From the NCBI GenBank assembly GCA_046349775.1, contig JAXMBS010000027.1, positions 6,136 to 70,135 of the forward strand: a stretch of DNA of 64,000 bases, in the 5' to 3' direction. Position numbers and translations under genes: made by a program. Position 1 is the stretch's first letter. Each line of letters opens with the position of its first letter. This stretch comes from JAEUIG01 sp046349775 (GTDB lineage Bacteria > Planctomycetota > Planctomycetia > Planctomycetales > Planctomycetaceae). Positions 19,553-26,995 of this stretch are shown in pieces. The notes under the pieces were generated by a model. That model made no database searches. It had not been told where the DNA came from and was given only the letters and a program-made list of their open reading frames with translations.

Positions 19553-19570
19553 GACCGCGATTTCGCGGTC
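19553..19570 (+). terminator. Hairpin after the kinase gene
   Basis: GACCGCGA-TT-TCGCGGTC is a perfect 8-bp palindromic stem two bases after the kinase stop. It has no U tract, so it may be a weak or factor-assisted terminator. The rest of 19571-19948 shows no gene. Confidence 0.45.
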
Positions 19571-19948
19571 GAAAGATCACGCGGCTGATCGCCGCTGGCA
19601 TGTCATGCCACGGAATCGGAATACGACGTCGGCCTGAATCAATCTCGTCGATTTCGCCGCACGACAGCCTGCCGGCGGTTGCGTCGCCCGCCCGCGGCAA
19701 GGCGAATTGGACAAGTGCAGAGGTGTCTCCTGAGCATGGAGACCGCTGCGAGTCCGTGTCAGATGCGACTCGCTGCGGTTGGTCCATACTCCAGCATGCA
19801 GAGCAGTCGCGAATTACATGGAACCGATGTCACCGATCGGGGGGGCGCCCGCGACGATGGCACCTGCGATTGTGACCCCTGTTCGTTGATCGCAACCGCT
19901 CGACTTACCGGGCGACGAAATCACTGTCGAATCTGCAGTCGAGACATA

Positions 19949-20752
19949 TCAGACGCTGCCACGACTTCGTGTCGTCCGAGTCGATCGGGGTGGACCGGGA
20001 AAGAACGCATTCGTCCGCGCCTGGTAGGCCACGTAGTCAGGCCTTCGTTCGGTGATCGTCTGCTCCAGCAGTGACACTCCGGACACTTTGAGCAGGAGCA
20101 GTGTCATGAAGCCCGGACTGGCGATCGTCCACGCAGCTCCGGCTGACGCGGAAATCAAGTACAGGCCCCACCAGACACAGCAATCGCCGAAGTAGTTCGG
20201 ATGCCGGGTGTACCGCCATAATCCCCGGTCAAGCACCTGGCCCACGTTTTCAGGGTTCGCCTTGAATCGGGCGAGCTGCCAGTCGCCGACAGATTCAAAG
20301 AAGAATCCGACGATCCAGAGCAAGGCACCGAGCAAGTCGACGATTGTGACATCGCGTGGCACATCTCGGACGGTGGCGACCTGCAACGGCAACGAGACAA
20401 ACCACAGTATCGCCCCTTGCAGCAGGAACACGGTGAACAGGCTGATCCACCAGAAGTCTTGTCCGTGTCTGGCGCGCATGGCTGCGTAGCGCGGGTCTTC
20501 CGGGCGATCGCGATTCCGCCGCGCAAGGTGCCACGACAGACGCAGCCCCCAGACGGTGGTCAGCGCCGCCAGCACCGTGATCCGTCGGCTCCAAAGCGAA
20601 CTCTGAATGGCCGAGAGCCACGCGGTGATCACAAAGCCGAGGCCCCAGAACAGGTCGACGATGCTCACGTCCCGGCGGATCGTCGCAGCAATCCACAGCA
20701 GCACCAGCAATCCACCGGTCACCGCGAGATTCACGACCAGAACGTGCGTCAT
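19949..20752 (-). CDS. DUF1295 family membrane protein (steroid-5-alpha-reductase-like)
   Basis: About 267 residues from ATG 20752, which leaves 17 bases after the preceding gene; the frame is open further but overlaps that gene. It is a polytopic membrane protein with helices around VVNLAVTGGLLVLLWIAAT, FWGLGFVITAWLSAIQ and LFTVFLLQGAILWFVSL. The C-terminal half carries the family core: LARFKANPENVGQVLDRGLW, YTRHPNYFGDCCVWWGLYLI and TITERRPDYVAYQARTNAFF. The RHPNYFG motif is shared by steroid reductases, isoprenylcysteine methyltransferases and DUF1295 proteins. It is the last gene of the lipid operon and may act on lipid chains or on a lipid-linked intermediate; the exact reaction is unknown. 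Confidence 0.9.
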   Translation of the reverse strand: MTHVLVVNLAVTGGLLVLLWIAATIRRDVSIVDLFWGLGFVITAWLSAIQSSLWSRRITVLAALTTVWGLRLSWHLARRNRDRPEDPRYAAMRARHGQDFWWISLFTVFLLQGAILWFVSLPLQVATVRDVPRDVTIVDLLGALLWIVGFFFESVGDWQLARFKANPENVGQVLDRGLWRYTRHPNYFGDCCVWWGLYLISASAGAAWTIASPGFMTLLLLKVSGVSLLEQTITERRPDYVAYQARTNAFFPGPPRSTRTTRSRGSV

Positions 20753-20769
20753 TGCAGATATGCCGGTCG

Positions 20770-21801
20770 TCACATCGGTTGTTCCAGCAGGCAATGCGCA
20801 ACAAACCACTCGTTCCCCTGCCCGAAGCCGAACAGCTCGGAAACAGCGAGAAAGAACATCCGCCAGCGCTGCAGTGCCCGGTCAGCCAGCTTTGGTCCGC
20901 ACGCCTGAGCGAGAATCGGCCGGATCCGGTCGCGATTTGCCTTGAGATTCGCCAGCCACGCGTCGGCCGTTCGCTGATAGTGCAGACCGTTCCAGACTTC
21001 GCGCCGGCTCATCCGGAGAATGTCCGGGAACTGCCCCAGCAGGTCGGCACTCGGCATCACTCCACCGGTAAAGAAGTGCCGTCCCATCCAGTTGGCCTCC
21101 CCCTCGGCTTCAAACGTGTAGCACAGCGTGCGATGGCAGAACAGGTGCACGTACAGCTTCCCGTCCATACGCAGCCAGCCCGCAATCCGCGACAGCAGTC
21201 GGTCGAAATTCCGCATGTGTTCGAACATCTCGACCGAGACCACGCGGTCGTACTGCCGCGGTCCGGCTGTAAAATGATTCATGTCGCACGTGATGACGCT
21301 CAAGTTGGAGAGCCCCCGAGTCCGCACCGCCGCTTCGATCGCGACACGCTGAGCCGTGGAGTTTGAGACGGCCGTGATCCGGCTGCGCGGATACTGCTCA
21401 GCCATCCACAGCGACAGGCTGCCCCACCCGCACCCCAGTTCCAGGACTTCCTGTCCATCTTGCAGTTCGGCAAATTCGCAACTTCGCCGCAGGGCTTCGA
21501 TTTCGGCTTGTTCGAGTGACGTTTCAGGAGCCGGGAAATAGCAGCAGCTGTATTTGCGCCAGGGGCCGAGCACCTGTGCGAAAAACTCGGCAGGCAGCTC
21601 ATAGTGCTGCTCGTTCGCCAAATCGGTGGCGACGGCGATCGGCCCTGAACGCAACCAGGCGACATCGCGTGCATTAGCCTCGCCACGCGACTGCTCTTGT
21701 GCGAGCCGCTGCGAGCAGAGCCGCCGGATCACGCTGCGAGTCCAGCGGTCAGGCACAAGCCCGCGCTCGACCGCTTCGATCCCCAGTGTCAGGATGCCCA
21801 T
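20770..21801 (-). CDS. Cyclopropane-synthase-family SAM methyltransferase (second copy)
   Basis: About 343 residues from ATG 21801, which has a GGGAG ribosome-binding sequence about ten bases upstream; a GTG at 21810 is the alternative. The SAM-binding motif is QEVLELGCGWGSLSLWMA, with SRITAVSNSTAQRVAIEAAV behind it and RVVSVEMFEHMRNFDRLLSR as post-motif II. It belongs to the Mycolic/CFA-synthase superfamily, and the segment HYELPAEFFAQVLGPWRKYS is the family's typical substrate-side signature. Compared with the adjacent CFA-synthase gene it is shorter and diverged, so it may methylate a different carbon or a related lipid. Its neighbours are the DUF1295 gene downstream and the CFA synthase 24 bases upstream. 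In related clusters two such enzymes work in series on unsaturated phospholipid chains. Confidence 0.88.
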   Translation of the reverse strand: MGILTLGIEAVERGLVPDRWTRSVIRRLCSQRLAQEQSRGEANARDVAWLRSGPIAVATDLANEQHYELPAEFFAQVLGPWRKYSCCYFPAPETSLEQAEIEALRRSCEFAELQDGQEVLELGCGWGSLSLWMAEQYPRSRITAVSNSTAQRVAIEAAVRTRGLSNLSVITCDMNHFTAGPRQYDRVVSVEMFEHMRNFDRLLSRIAGWLRMDGKLYVHLFCHRTLCYTFEAEGEANWMGRHFFTGGVMPSADLLGQFPDILRMSRREVWNGLHYQRTADAWLANLKANRDRIRPILAQACGPKLADRALQRWRMFFLAVSELFGFGQGNEWFVAHCLLEQPM

Positions 21802-21825
21802 GATGCCCACTCTCCCTCACGGGTT

Positions 21826-23112
21826 TCAGACTGTCGACGCGGCACGCCGGCTCAACAGTCCCGGGTCACGACAACAGCCTGGTTTGTCGAACTGAATCTG
21901 CACCAGGCCGACCGCCCGTTCCTCGAACGCGGCTTCGCAATAACACAGGTAGTACGTCCACATCCGCAGAAATTCCTCCGGATAACCCATCGCACTGATT
22001 TCGGCGCGTCGCGCATCAAACGCCGAACGCCACCGGCGAAGCGTCTCGGCGTAGTGCGGGGCGAAGTCCTCGACATGCACACATCGCAGGTCGCTGGTCC
22101 GGCCCGCAGACTCCAGCATGGCGGACAGAGACGGCAGGCAACCACCAGGGAAGATGAATCTCTGAATGAAGTCCACCGACTGCAAGTACGACGAGTAACC
22201 CCGTTCGGGCATGACAATCGCCTGCAGCACCAGCGAACCTTTTGGCCGCAGGAGCCGACCGAGCGCAGCGAAGTATTGATCGAAGTGGCGATAGCCGACC
22301 GCTTCGATCATCTCGATTGAGGCCAGCTTGTCGAATCGCCCCTGCAGATCGCGATAATCCTGCTGCAGGAGGGTGATCCGATCCTCGAGCCCGGCCGCCT
22401 CCACGCGCTCCCGTGACGCTGCGAACTGACTCTGTGAAACCGTCGTCGTCGTCACCCGGCAGCCATACTGTTGCGCAGCGTGCAGGGCAAATCCGCCCCA
22501 GCCTGTGCCGATTTCCAGCAGGTGGTCGTCCGGCCGCACGTCCAGCTTGCGGCAGACGCGATCGAACTTCTCCGTCGAAGCCGCCGCGAGCGACTGAGTC
22601 TGTTCGGTGAAGATCGCGCCCGAATACGCCAGCGTCTCGTCCAACCAGAGGGAAAAGAAATCATTTCCCAGATCGTAGTGTGCGCCGATGTTGCGACGGC
22701 TTCCCGCGCGCGTGTTGTCGCGCAGCCAGTGCACAATCCGCTGTCCCATCCGCGCGCCCCACGAGGCCCCTGAGTCCAGACTGTCTGCTGCCGTGCGGTT
22801 GCGAATAAAAATCCGAAACAGAGTCGTCAGACTGTCGCAGTCCCAGTCTCCTCGCAAGTAAGACTCCGCGACGCCCAGCGTCCCACCGAGGACTGCGTCG
22901 CGGAACAGCCGCGACCGGTGCACGACCAGCTCGGCGCGCAGCCCGTCGCCCTGGCCGAACGCAGATCGTCCACGATTGTCGCTCACAACCAGCTCTCCCT
23001 GACGCAGTCCCCGTAGCCGGTCAACCACTGATCGTCGCGCGATCCGGTCGACAAGTCCGAAGTTTTTCGCAGGAGCGAGGGCAACGGGAGCTCTTTGAAC
23101 GAGGGCCGTCAT
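21826..23112 (-). CDS. cfa: Cyclopropane-fatty-acyl-phospholipid synthase family protein
   Basis: About 428 residues from ATG 23112, 19 bases after the DUF1365 stop; a longer reading to 23175 would overlap that gene. The N-terminal domain has LRRGELV-type sequence (LRGLRQGELVVSDNRG) and LGVAESYLRGDWDCDSLTTL. The catalytic domain has NIGAHYDLGNDFFSLWLDET, then SAM motif LLEIGTGWGGFALHAAQQYG, the SRERVEAAGLEDRI segment, KLASIEMIEAVGYRHFDQYF and FIQRFIFPGGCLPSLSAML. These match the CFA synthase family, which transfers a methylene or methyl group from SAM to the double bond of membrane phospholipid acyl chains. Fourth gene of the minus-strand operon. Whether the product is a cyclopropane, a branched methyl or a furan precursor cannot be told from sequence. 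Confidence 0.92.
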   Translation of the reverse strand: MTALVQRAPVALAPAKNFGLVDRIARRSVVDRLRGLRQGELVVSDNRGRSAFGQGDGLRAELVVHRSRLFRDAVLGGTLGVAESYLRGDWDCDSLTTLFRIFIRNRTAADSLDSGASWGARMGQRIVHWLRDNTRAGSRRNIGAHYDLGNDFFSLWLDETLAYSGAIFTEQTQSLAAASTEKFDRVCRKLDVRPDDHLLEIGTGWGGFALHAAQQYGCRVTTTTVSQSQFAASRERVEAAGLEDRITLLQQDYRDLQGRFDKLASIEMIEAVGYRHFDQYFAALGRLLRPKGSLVLQAIVMPERGYSSYLQSVDFIQRFIFPGGCLPSLSAMLESAGRTSDLRCVHVEDFAPHYAETLRRWRSAFDARRAEISAMGYPEEFLRMWTYYLCYCEAAFEERAVGLVQIQFDKPGCCRDPGLLSRRAASTV

Positions 23113-23131
23113 GATGTATGGCGTGAGCGAG

Positions 23132-23947
23132 TCAGGATCGTTGAACGGCCGGGGAGCGCCGCGAGGCCGAAGCAACTCCTGCCGGCCCGCTCGACCTGGG
23201 ATGCGGGAAAAACGGAACCGCCTTCCACCACAACCGGAGCGCCTGCCAGTAGATGCCGGCCAGCACCCGCAGGGGCATCACCGGATAACGCGTCAGCGTC
23301 CAGGCCAGGCTTTGGCCCGAGATCGGACGACGGCGAAGGGTCAGGGTGGCGTCGAACGGCGACGCATATTCGTTGCCCCTCTGCTCGTGGTTCTCGATAT
23401 GGACCACCAGGGAATCGCCGGGGACGCTGAGCCGGAACCGATAGTCGTAGTTCATCCCCAGAAACGGGGAGACATGCAGTTCCTTCGCGGCCTGCGCCGC
23501 ACGCACGGTCGCAGCGGACCCGCGCACGTCGAGCACGTAGCAGTGCTGTTCGCCCCAAGGGGTGTTCGTGACTTCCGCGACGGCGAACTCCAGCGACTCC
23601 TCGCGATTGAAGCAGTAGTACAGGCTGATCGGATTCATCGTGAATCCGCAGTGACGCAGATTGGTCAGCAGGCGGATCGGGCCGTCGGGGCGAAATCCTG
23701 TCCGTGCCTCGACAAGGTCACGGACGCTGTCCGCCAGCGGTTGCTCCGGCGGACCGACATGATCGGACCGGCGGAACCACGCCAGATTCGGGCGATCGGC
23801 CGACCACAGCCATCGACCGCTGAACAGCCGGGGCAATTCGCCGAGGTCGATGTACATCATCGACAGCCGATACCGGAATTCATGCGACGGGGGAGCACGC
23901 CGACGGTGTCGAACCTCTCCTTCGTACAGGCGACTGGCGGTTGTCAT
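23132..23947 (-). CDS. DUF1365 family protein
   Basis: A 271-residue protein that begins MTTASRLYEGEVRHRRRAPP, the family's typical N-terminus, followed by EFRYRLSMMYIDLGELPRLF. Other family features are RLLTNLRHCGFTMNPISLYY (with FNPVS-like motif), VTNTPWGEQHCYVLD, LHVSPFLGMNYDYRF and TLTRYPVMPLRVLAGIYWQA. DUF1365 proteins have no firmly known reaction but are almost always encoded with an FAD amine-oxidase-like protein and a CFA-synthase-like methyltransferase. Here too it overlaps the FAD gene by 4 bases (ATGA-type) and is followed 19 bases later by the CFA synthase, so translational coupling is likely. Confidence 0.92.
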   Translation of the reverse strand: MTTASRLYEGEVRHRRRAPPSHEFRYRLSMMYIDLGELPRLFSGRWLWSADRPNLAWFRRSDHVGPPEQPLADSVRDLVEARTGFRPDGPIRLLTNLRHCGFTMNPISLYYCFNREESLEFAVAEVTNTPWGEQHCYVLDVRGSAATVRAAQAAKELHVSPFLGMNYDYRFRLSVPGDSLVVHIENHEQRGNEYASPFDATLTLRRRPISGQSLAWTLTRYPVMPLRVLAGIYWQALRLWWKAVPFFPHPRSSGPAGVASASRRSPAVQRS

Positions 23948-25260
23948 CCGGCGACTCCGCTCACAGCCCGTAACATGGTGCCACGCTGGGATCGCTTAAC
24001 AACGCCACTGGCGGCCCAACTTGTCTCGAGCGCCGCGACGACGGCCTCGGCACTGACCACGCCATCCTCGTGGAATCCATTCCGCCAGTATGCTCCGCAG
24101 AATGACGTCCGCCGCTGGTTCAGCAGTTCGGCATGCCGCGCCTGTGCCGCGGCCCGCTGTGTCGTAAACACGGGATGGTGGTACTCGAAACAACCGAGAA
24201 CGCGATGTGCGGCGATGCGCGGCTCATCACCGAGCGTCACGCAGAATGTGTGTCGCGAGCGGAGGCCCTGCAGCAGATTCATGTTGTAGGTCACCGACGC
24301 CGGAGCAGCAGCGTCTCCCGTGCAGCGGTAGTTCCAGGCGGCCCAGGCCCGCCGCGATTGTGGCAGCACTTGTTCGTCGGTGTGCAGCACGGCGATGTTT
24401 CGGCTGTAAGGAAAGGCTCCCAGGATCTCGCGCTCGGCCGTCGTCGCATCGCCGCCGAGGATCCGCAGCGCCTGATCGCTATGACAGGCGAAAACGATGT
24501 GATCGAACCGCTCGACCACGCCTCCGCTCGTGCGTACTTCAACGTGCTCGAGAGCGCGTCGGACACCGATGACCGGCGTCCGCAGGCGGATCTGCGACCG
24601 AAAGCCGCGACTCATTCTCTCCACGTAATTCCGCGAGCCTCCGGCAATCACGCGCCACACGGGCCGGTTCAAGAAATCGAGCAGGCCATGGTTCGCGTAG
24701 AACTCGGCCACGAAGGCGATCGGAAAATCAGCGAACGTCCCGGTCGGGCACGACCAGATCGCAGATCCCATCGGCAGCAGGTACTGTTCGCGGAACTGGG
24801 TGCTGAAACGGTGTCGCGCCAGAAACTCGCCAACAGTTATTTCCCCGGCGCCCTCCTGCAGCAGCCGCCGCGCAGCGCGGCTGAATCGCATGATGTCGGA
24901 CAGCAGCCGATAGAACGACGGCTTGAGGAGATTGCGCCGCTGTGCGAACAGCGTATTCGGAGAGCGCCCATTGTACTCGAGGCCCGTCCGTTCATCTCGG
25001 ACGCTGAAGCTCATCGTGGTCGGCTGTGAGGCGACGCCCAACTCGAACAACAGAGAGATAAACCGCGGATAGGTCCGGTCGTTGTACACGATAAAACCCG
25101 TGTCAATCGCATGCCGCTCGCCATCCAGTTCGACGTCCACGGTGTGGGTGTGGCCGCCGACATAGTCATTGGCTTCAAAAACCGTGATGTCGTGCTGCGG
25201 ATGCAGTCGGTACCCGGCGACCAGTCCCGAGATGCCCGATCCGACGATCGCAATTCTCAT
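23944..25260 (-). CDS. FAD-dependent amine-oxidase-like oxidoreductase
   Basis: 438 residues. The dinucleotide-binding fold is at the very N-terminus (MRIAIVGSGISGLVAGYRL), followed by the acidic FEANDYVGGHTHTVDVELDG that contacts the FAD ribose, and by IDTGFIVYNDRTYPRFISLL. The middle has WSCPTGTFADFPIAFVAEF and RVIAGGSRNYVERMSR, and the C-terminal part DEPRIAAHRVLGCFEYHHPV and TSFCGAYWRNGFHEDGVVSA, typical of this subgroup of NAD(P)/FAD proteins linked to CFA-synthase and DUF1365 genes. Expected role: oxidation or desaturation of a modified lipid chain. The gene overlaps both the DCC gene upstream and the DUF1365 gene downstream by 4 bases. Confidence 0.92.
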   Translation of the reverse strand: MRIAIVGSGISGLVAGYRLHPQHDITVFEANDYVGGHTHTVDVELDGERHAIDTGFIVYNDRTYPRFISLLFELGVASQPTTMSFSVRDERTGLEYNGRSPNTLFAQRRNLLKPSFYRLLSDIMRFSRAARRLLQEGAGEITVGEFLARHRFSTQFREQYLLPMGSAIWSCPTGTFADFPIAFVAEFYANHGLLDFLNRPVWRVIAGGSRNYVERMSRGFRSQIRLRTPVIGVRRALEHVEVRTSGGVVERFDHIVFACHSDQALRILGGDATTAEREILGAFPYSRNIAVLHTDEQVLPQSRRAWAAWNYRCTGDAAAPASVTYNMNLLQGLRSRHTFCVTLGDEPRIAAHRVLGCFEYHHPVFTTQRAAAQARHAELLNQRRTSFCGAYWRNGFHEDGVVSAEAVVAALETSWAASGVVKRSQRGTMLRAVSGVAG

Positions 25261-25667
25261 GACGGCGACTCCACACGGCAGCCGGCGTCGCAGCGCCCGG
25301 TCCAGCGGAGGCGACGGCGGGCAAATGCCGCGTAGGCCGCGTCCAGGATCTGTTCAATTCCGATACAACGGGTGAGGCGGACGAACGGACCAAAGCCGAC
25401 AGCGGTATACAAACGCCGGAAGACTTCGACGCCTTTCACCCAGCGACCGTCAGGCAATCGGCCGTGAATCTCGGCCATCAGATCAGCCCACGGGACACCG
25501 TCGATTGCAGCGTCGCGCTTGAGGAGGGCGATATCGGTGAAACGAATCCGCTGTCGGCGGTCAAATCGCTTCAGGAAAGCGATTTCGCGTCGGCAGACCG
25601 GACATGCGCCGTCAAAAAAGACTTCGATGTCGAAATCAGCGCTCACGGCCAATCTTCCGCTCCCCAT
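25257..25667 (-). CDS. DUF393 (DCC family) thiol-disulfide oxidoreductase-like protein
   Basis: A protein of about 136 residues starting at ATG 25667; upstream codons as far as 25814 would run into the divergent promoter region. The signature is FFDGACPVCRREIAFLKRFD, with the CPVC redox pair, then IRFTDIALLKRDAAIDGVPW, MAEIHGRLPDGRWVKGVEVF and the final helix pair RLYTAVGFGPFVRLTRCIGI. DCC proteins resemble thioredoxin-like redox enzymes, and some are membrane associated. It is the first gene of the operon, and its stop overlaps the FAD gene start by 4 bases. Its product may supply or take electrons for the oxidative step, by inference from context. Confidence 0.88.
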   Translation of the reverse strand: MGSGRLAVSADFDIEVFFDGACPVCRREIAFLKRFDRRQRIRFTDIALLKRDAAIDGVPWADLMAEIHGRLPDGRWVKGVEVFRRLYTAVGFGPFVRLTRCIGIEQILDAAYAAFARRRLRWTGRCDAGCRVESPS

Positions 25668-25728
25668 AAATCGTCCAAAACGTTCATAGGGTACACGTGG
25701 TAGCCGATGTCCGCAAGGGGCTATTGTC

Positions 25729-25738
25729 ACAAATTTGT
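25729..25738 (+). promoter_or_regulatory. Palindrome in the divergent promoter region, candidate operator
   Basis: ACAAATTTGT is a perfect 10-bp palindrome inside a longer imperfect one (25724-25745). It lies between the two divergent genes, 61 bases before the DCC start and 85 bases before the regulator start. The AT-rich core stands out from the GC-rich surroundings. A TAGAAT at 25786-25791 could be the -10 box for the regulator gene; no clear -35 is visible. Confidence 0.45.
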
Positions 25739-25822
25739 CAGAGTTTTTCCGAGACGATTCACGTGTGCCCAGAACGCAGATTGGATAGAATCGTGCAATT
25801 CGACCACTCGTCATCGTAGAAG

Positions 25823-26722
25823 ATGGACTCCACGCACGACCTTCTGTCGCCCAAGCAAGTGGCTCGCGCCATCGGCGTCAGCGAGTCGTCCCTCAAACGC
25901 TGGTGTGACTCCGGTCGCATTCCAACCACCCGTACGGCCGGCGGACATCGGCGCATGCGACTTGCCGACGTCGTCCATTTCGTGCGGAGCGAACAACAGC
26001 CCCTCGCCGCTCCGGAGGTGCTCGGACTTCCTGCCGTCACGGATGGCGCCCAGATCGGCCTGCGCCGCGGAGGCGAACGGCTGACGGAAGCCCTCCTCGC
26101 CGGACATGAGGAGTCAGCCCGGCGCTTGCTGTTCGACCTGTACATGGCCGGTCACTCGTTGAGCAGCCTCTGTGACCGGGTGATCGCAGTTTCCCTCCAT
26201 GAGATTGGACACCGCTGGGAATGTCACACTGCGGACGTCTACCAGGAGCGGCACAGTTGCGAGATCGTCCAGCAGGTCCTGGCGGAGTTTCGCCGACTCG
26301 TCCCCGTGCCTGATGCCAACTGGACGGCCCTGGGCGCGACCCTGGCCGGCGATCACTACACCGTCCCCTGCACGATGGCGGAACTGGTACTGCGGGATTG
26401 CGGATGGTCGGGCACAAATCTGGGCAGTTCGATTCCGGCCGACTCGCTGGCGAACGCTGTGGAGACGCAGACGCCTCGTCTGTTCTGGCTCAGCGTCTCG
26501 TACTTCGCCGACGAGGCGGAGTTCGTTGCTCAGTTCGCGATTGTGGCCGAGGCCTGCCGGCGCGCAGGTTCACTCGTAATCATCGGCGGGCAGAAAATGA
26601 CAGAACCGCTCCGTCGCCAGCTCGATTTCACGACCTATTGCGACACCATGCAGCAACTGGGGAGCCTGGCGCGTTCCTTCCGTAAAAAATGGCCGAAGAA
26701 GCCACCCGCAAAAGTTCGCTGA
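25823..26722 (+). CDS. MerR/CarH-like transcriptional regulator with a degenerate B12-binding domain
   Basis: 299 residues. Residues about 6-50 form a MerR/excisionase-like winged helix (LSPKQVARAIGVSESSLKRW, GRIPTTRTAGGHRRMRLADV). A helical bundle follows (LLAGHEESARRLLFDLYMAG ... IGHRWECHTADVYQERH), then a Rossmann-like domain (GDHYTVPCTMAELVLRDCGW, NLGSSIPADSL, FWLSVSYFADE, LVIIGGQKM). This order is that of CarA/CarH/LitR light regulators. By motif alignment, the bundle W-x9-E-H reads W-x9-E-R, and the cobalamin motif E/D-x-H-x-x-G reads D-H-Y-T-V-P, so the axial histidine position is Tyr. B12 binding is therefore doubtful. It is read divergently from the lipid operon, 155 bases from its first gene, and is its likely regulator. 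Confidence 0.85.
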   Translation: MDSTHDLLSPKQVARAIGVSESSLKRWCDSGRIPTTRTAGGHRRMRLADVVHFVRSEQQPLAAPEVLGLPAVTDGAQIGLRRGGERLTEALLAGHEESARRLLFDLYMAGHSLSSLCDRVIAVSLHEIGHRWECHTADVYQERHSCEIVQQVLAEFRRLVPVPDANWTALGATLAGDHYTVPCTMAELVLRDCGWSGTNLGSSIPADSLANAVETQTPRLFWLSVSYFADEAEFVAQFAIVAEACRRAGSLVIIGGQKMTEPLRRQLDFTTYCDTMQQLGSLARSFRKKWPKKPPAKVR

Positions 26723-26995
26723 TCGATCTTGAAGTTGAACGCGCGCGCCCCATGCATCGCGGAACCCGGATGCTGAAGCGTTGTTGGTGTGTACGGGTTC
26801 TTGCTGCGCCAGGCTTTCCGGTCAGGACATGTCTGTTTATGGGGCGTATTGCGGTTCGGACTATGGCGGAGTCGTGTTTCGTGCCGTGGTGACCGACAAA
26901 AAAGTGGAACGCTGCATATCCCTCAGGACGGCATTCGCTCAGCGGCGCGCATTCCTTATCATCAGTCGCCGCACCGTTGAGTCCTCACTCGCCCT

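Noticed and set aside
17787..19787. Minus-strand open frame of 666 codons
   Set aside because: Antisense to the well-supported Ser/Thr kinase; Arg/Asp/Gly-rich composition typical of a shadow frame in GC-rich DNA, no motifs.
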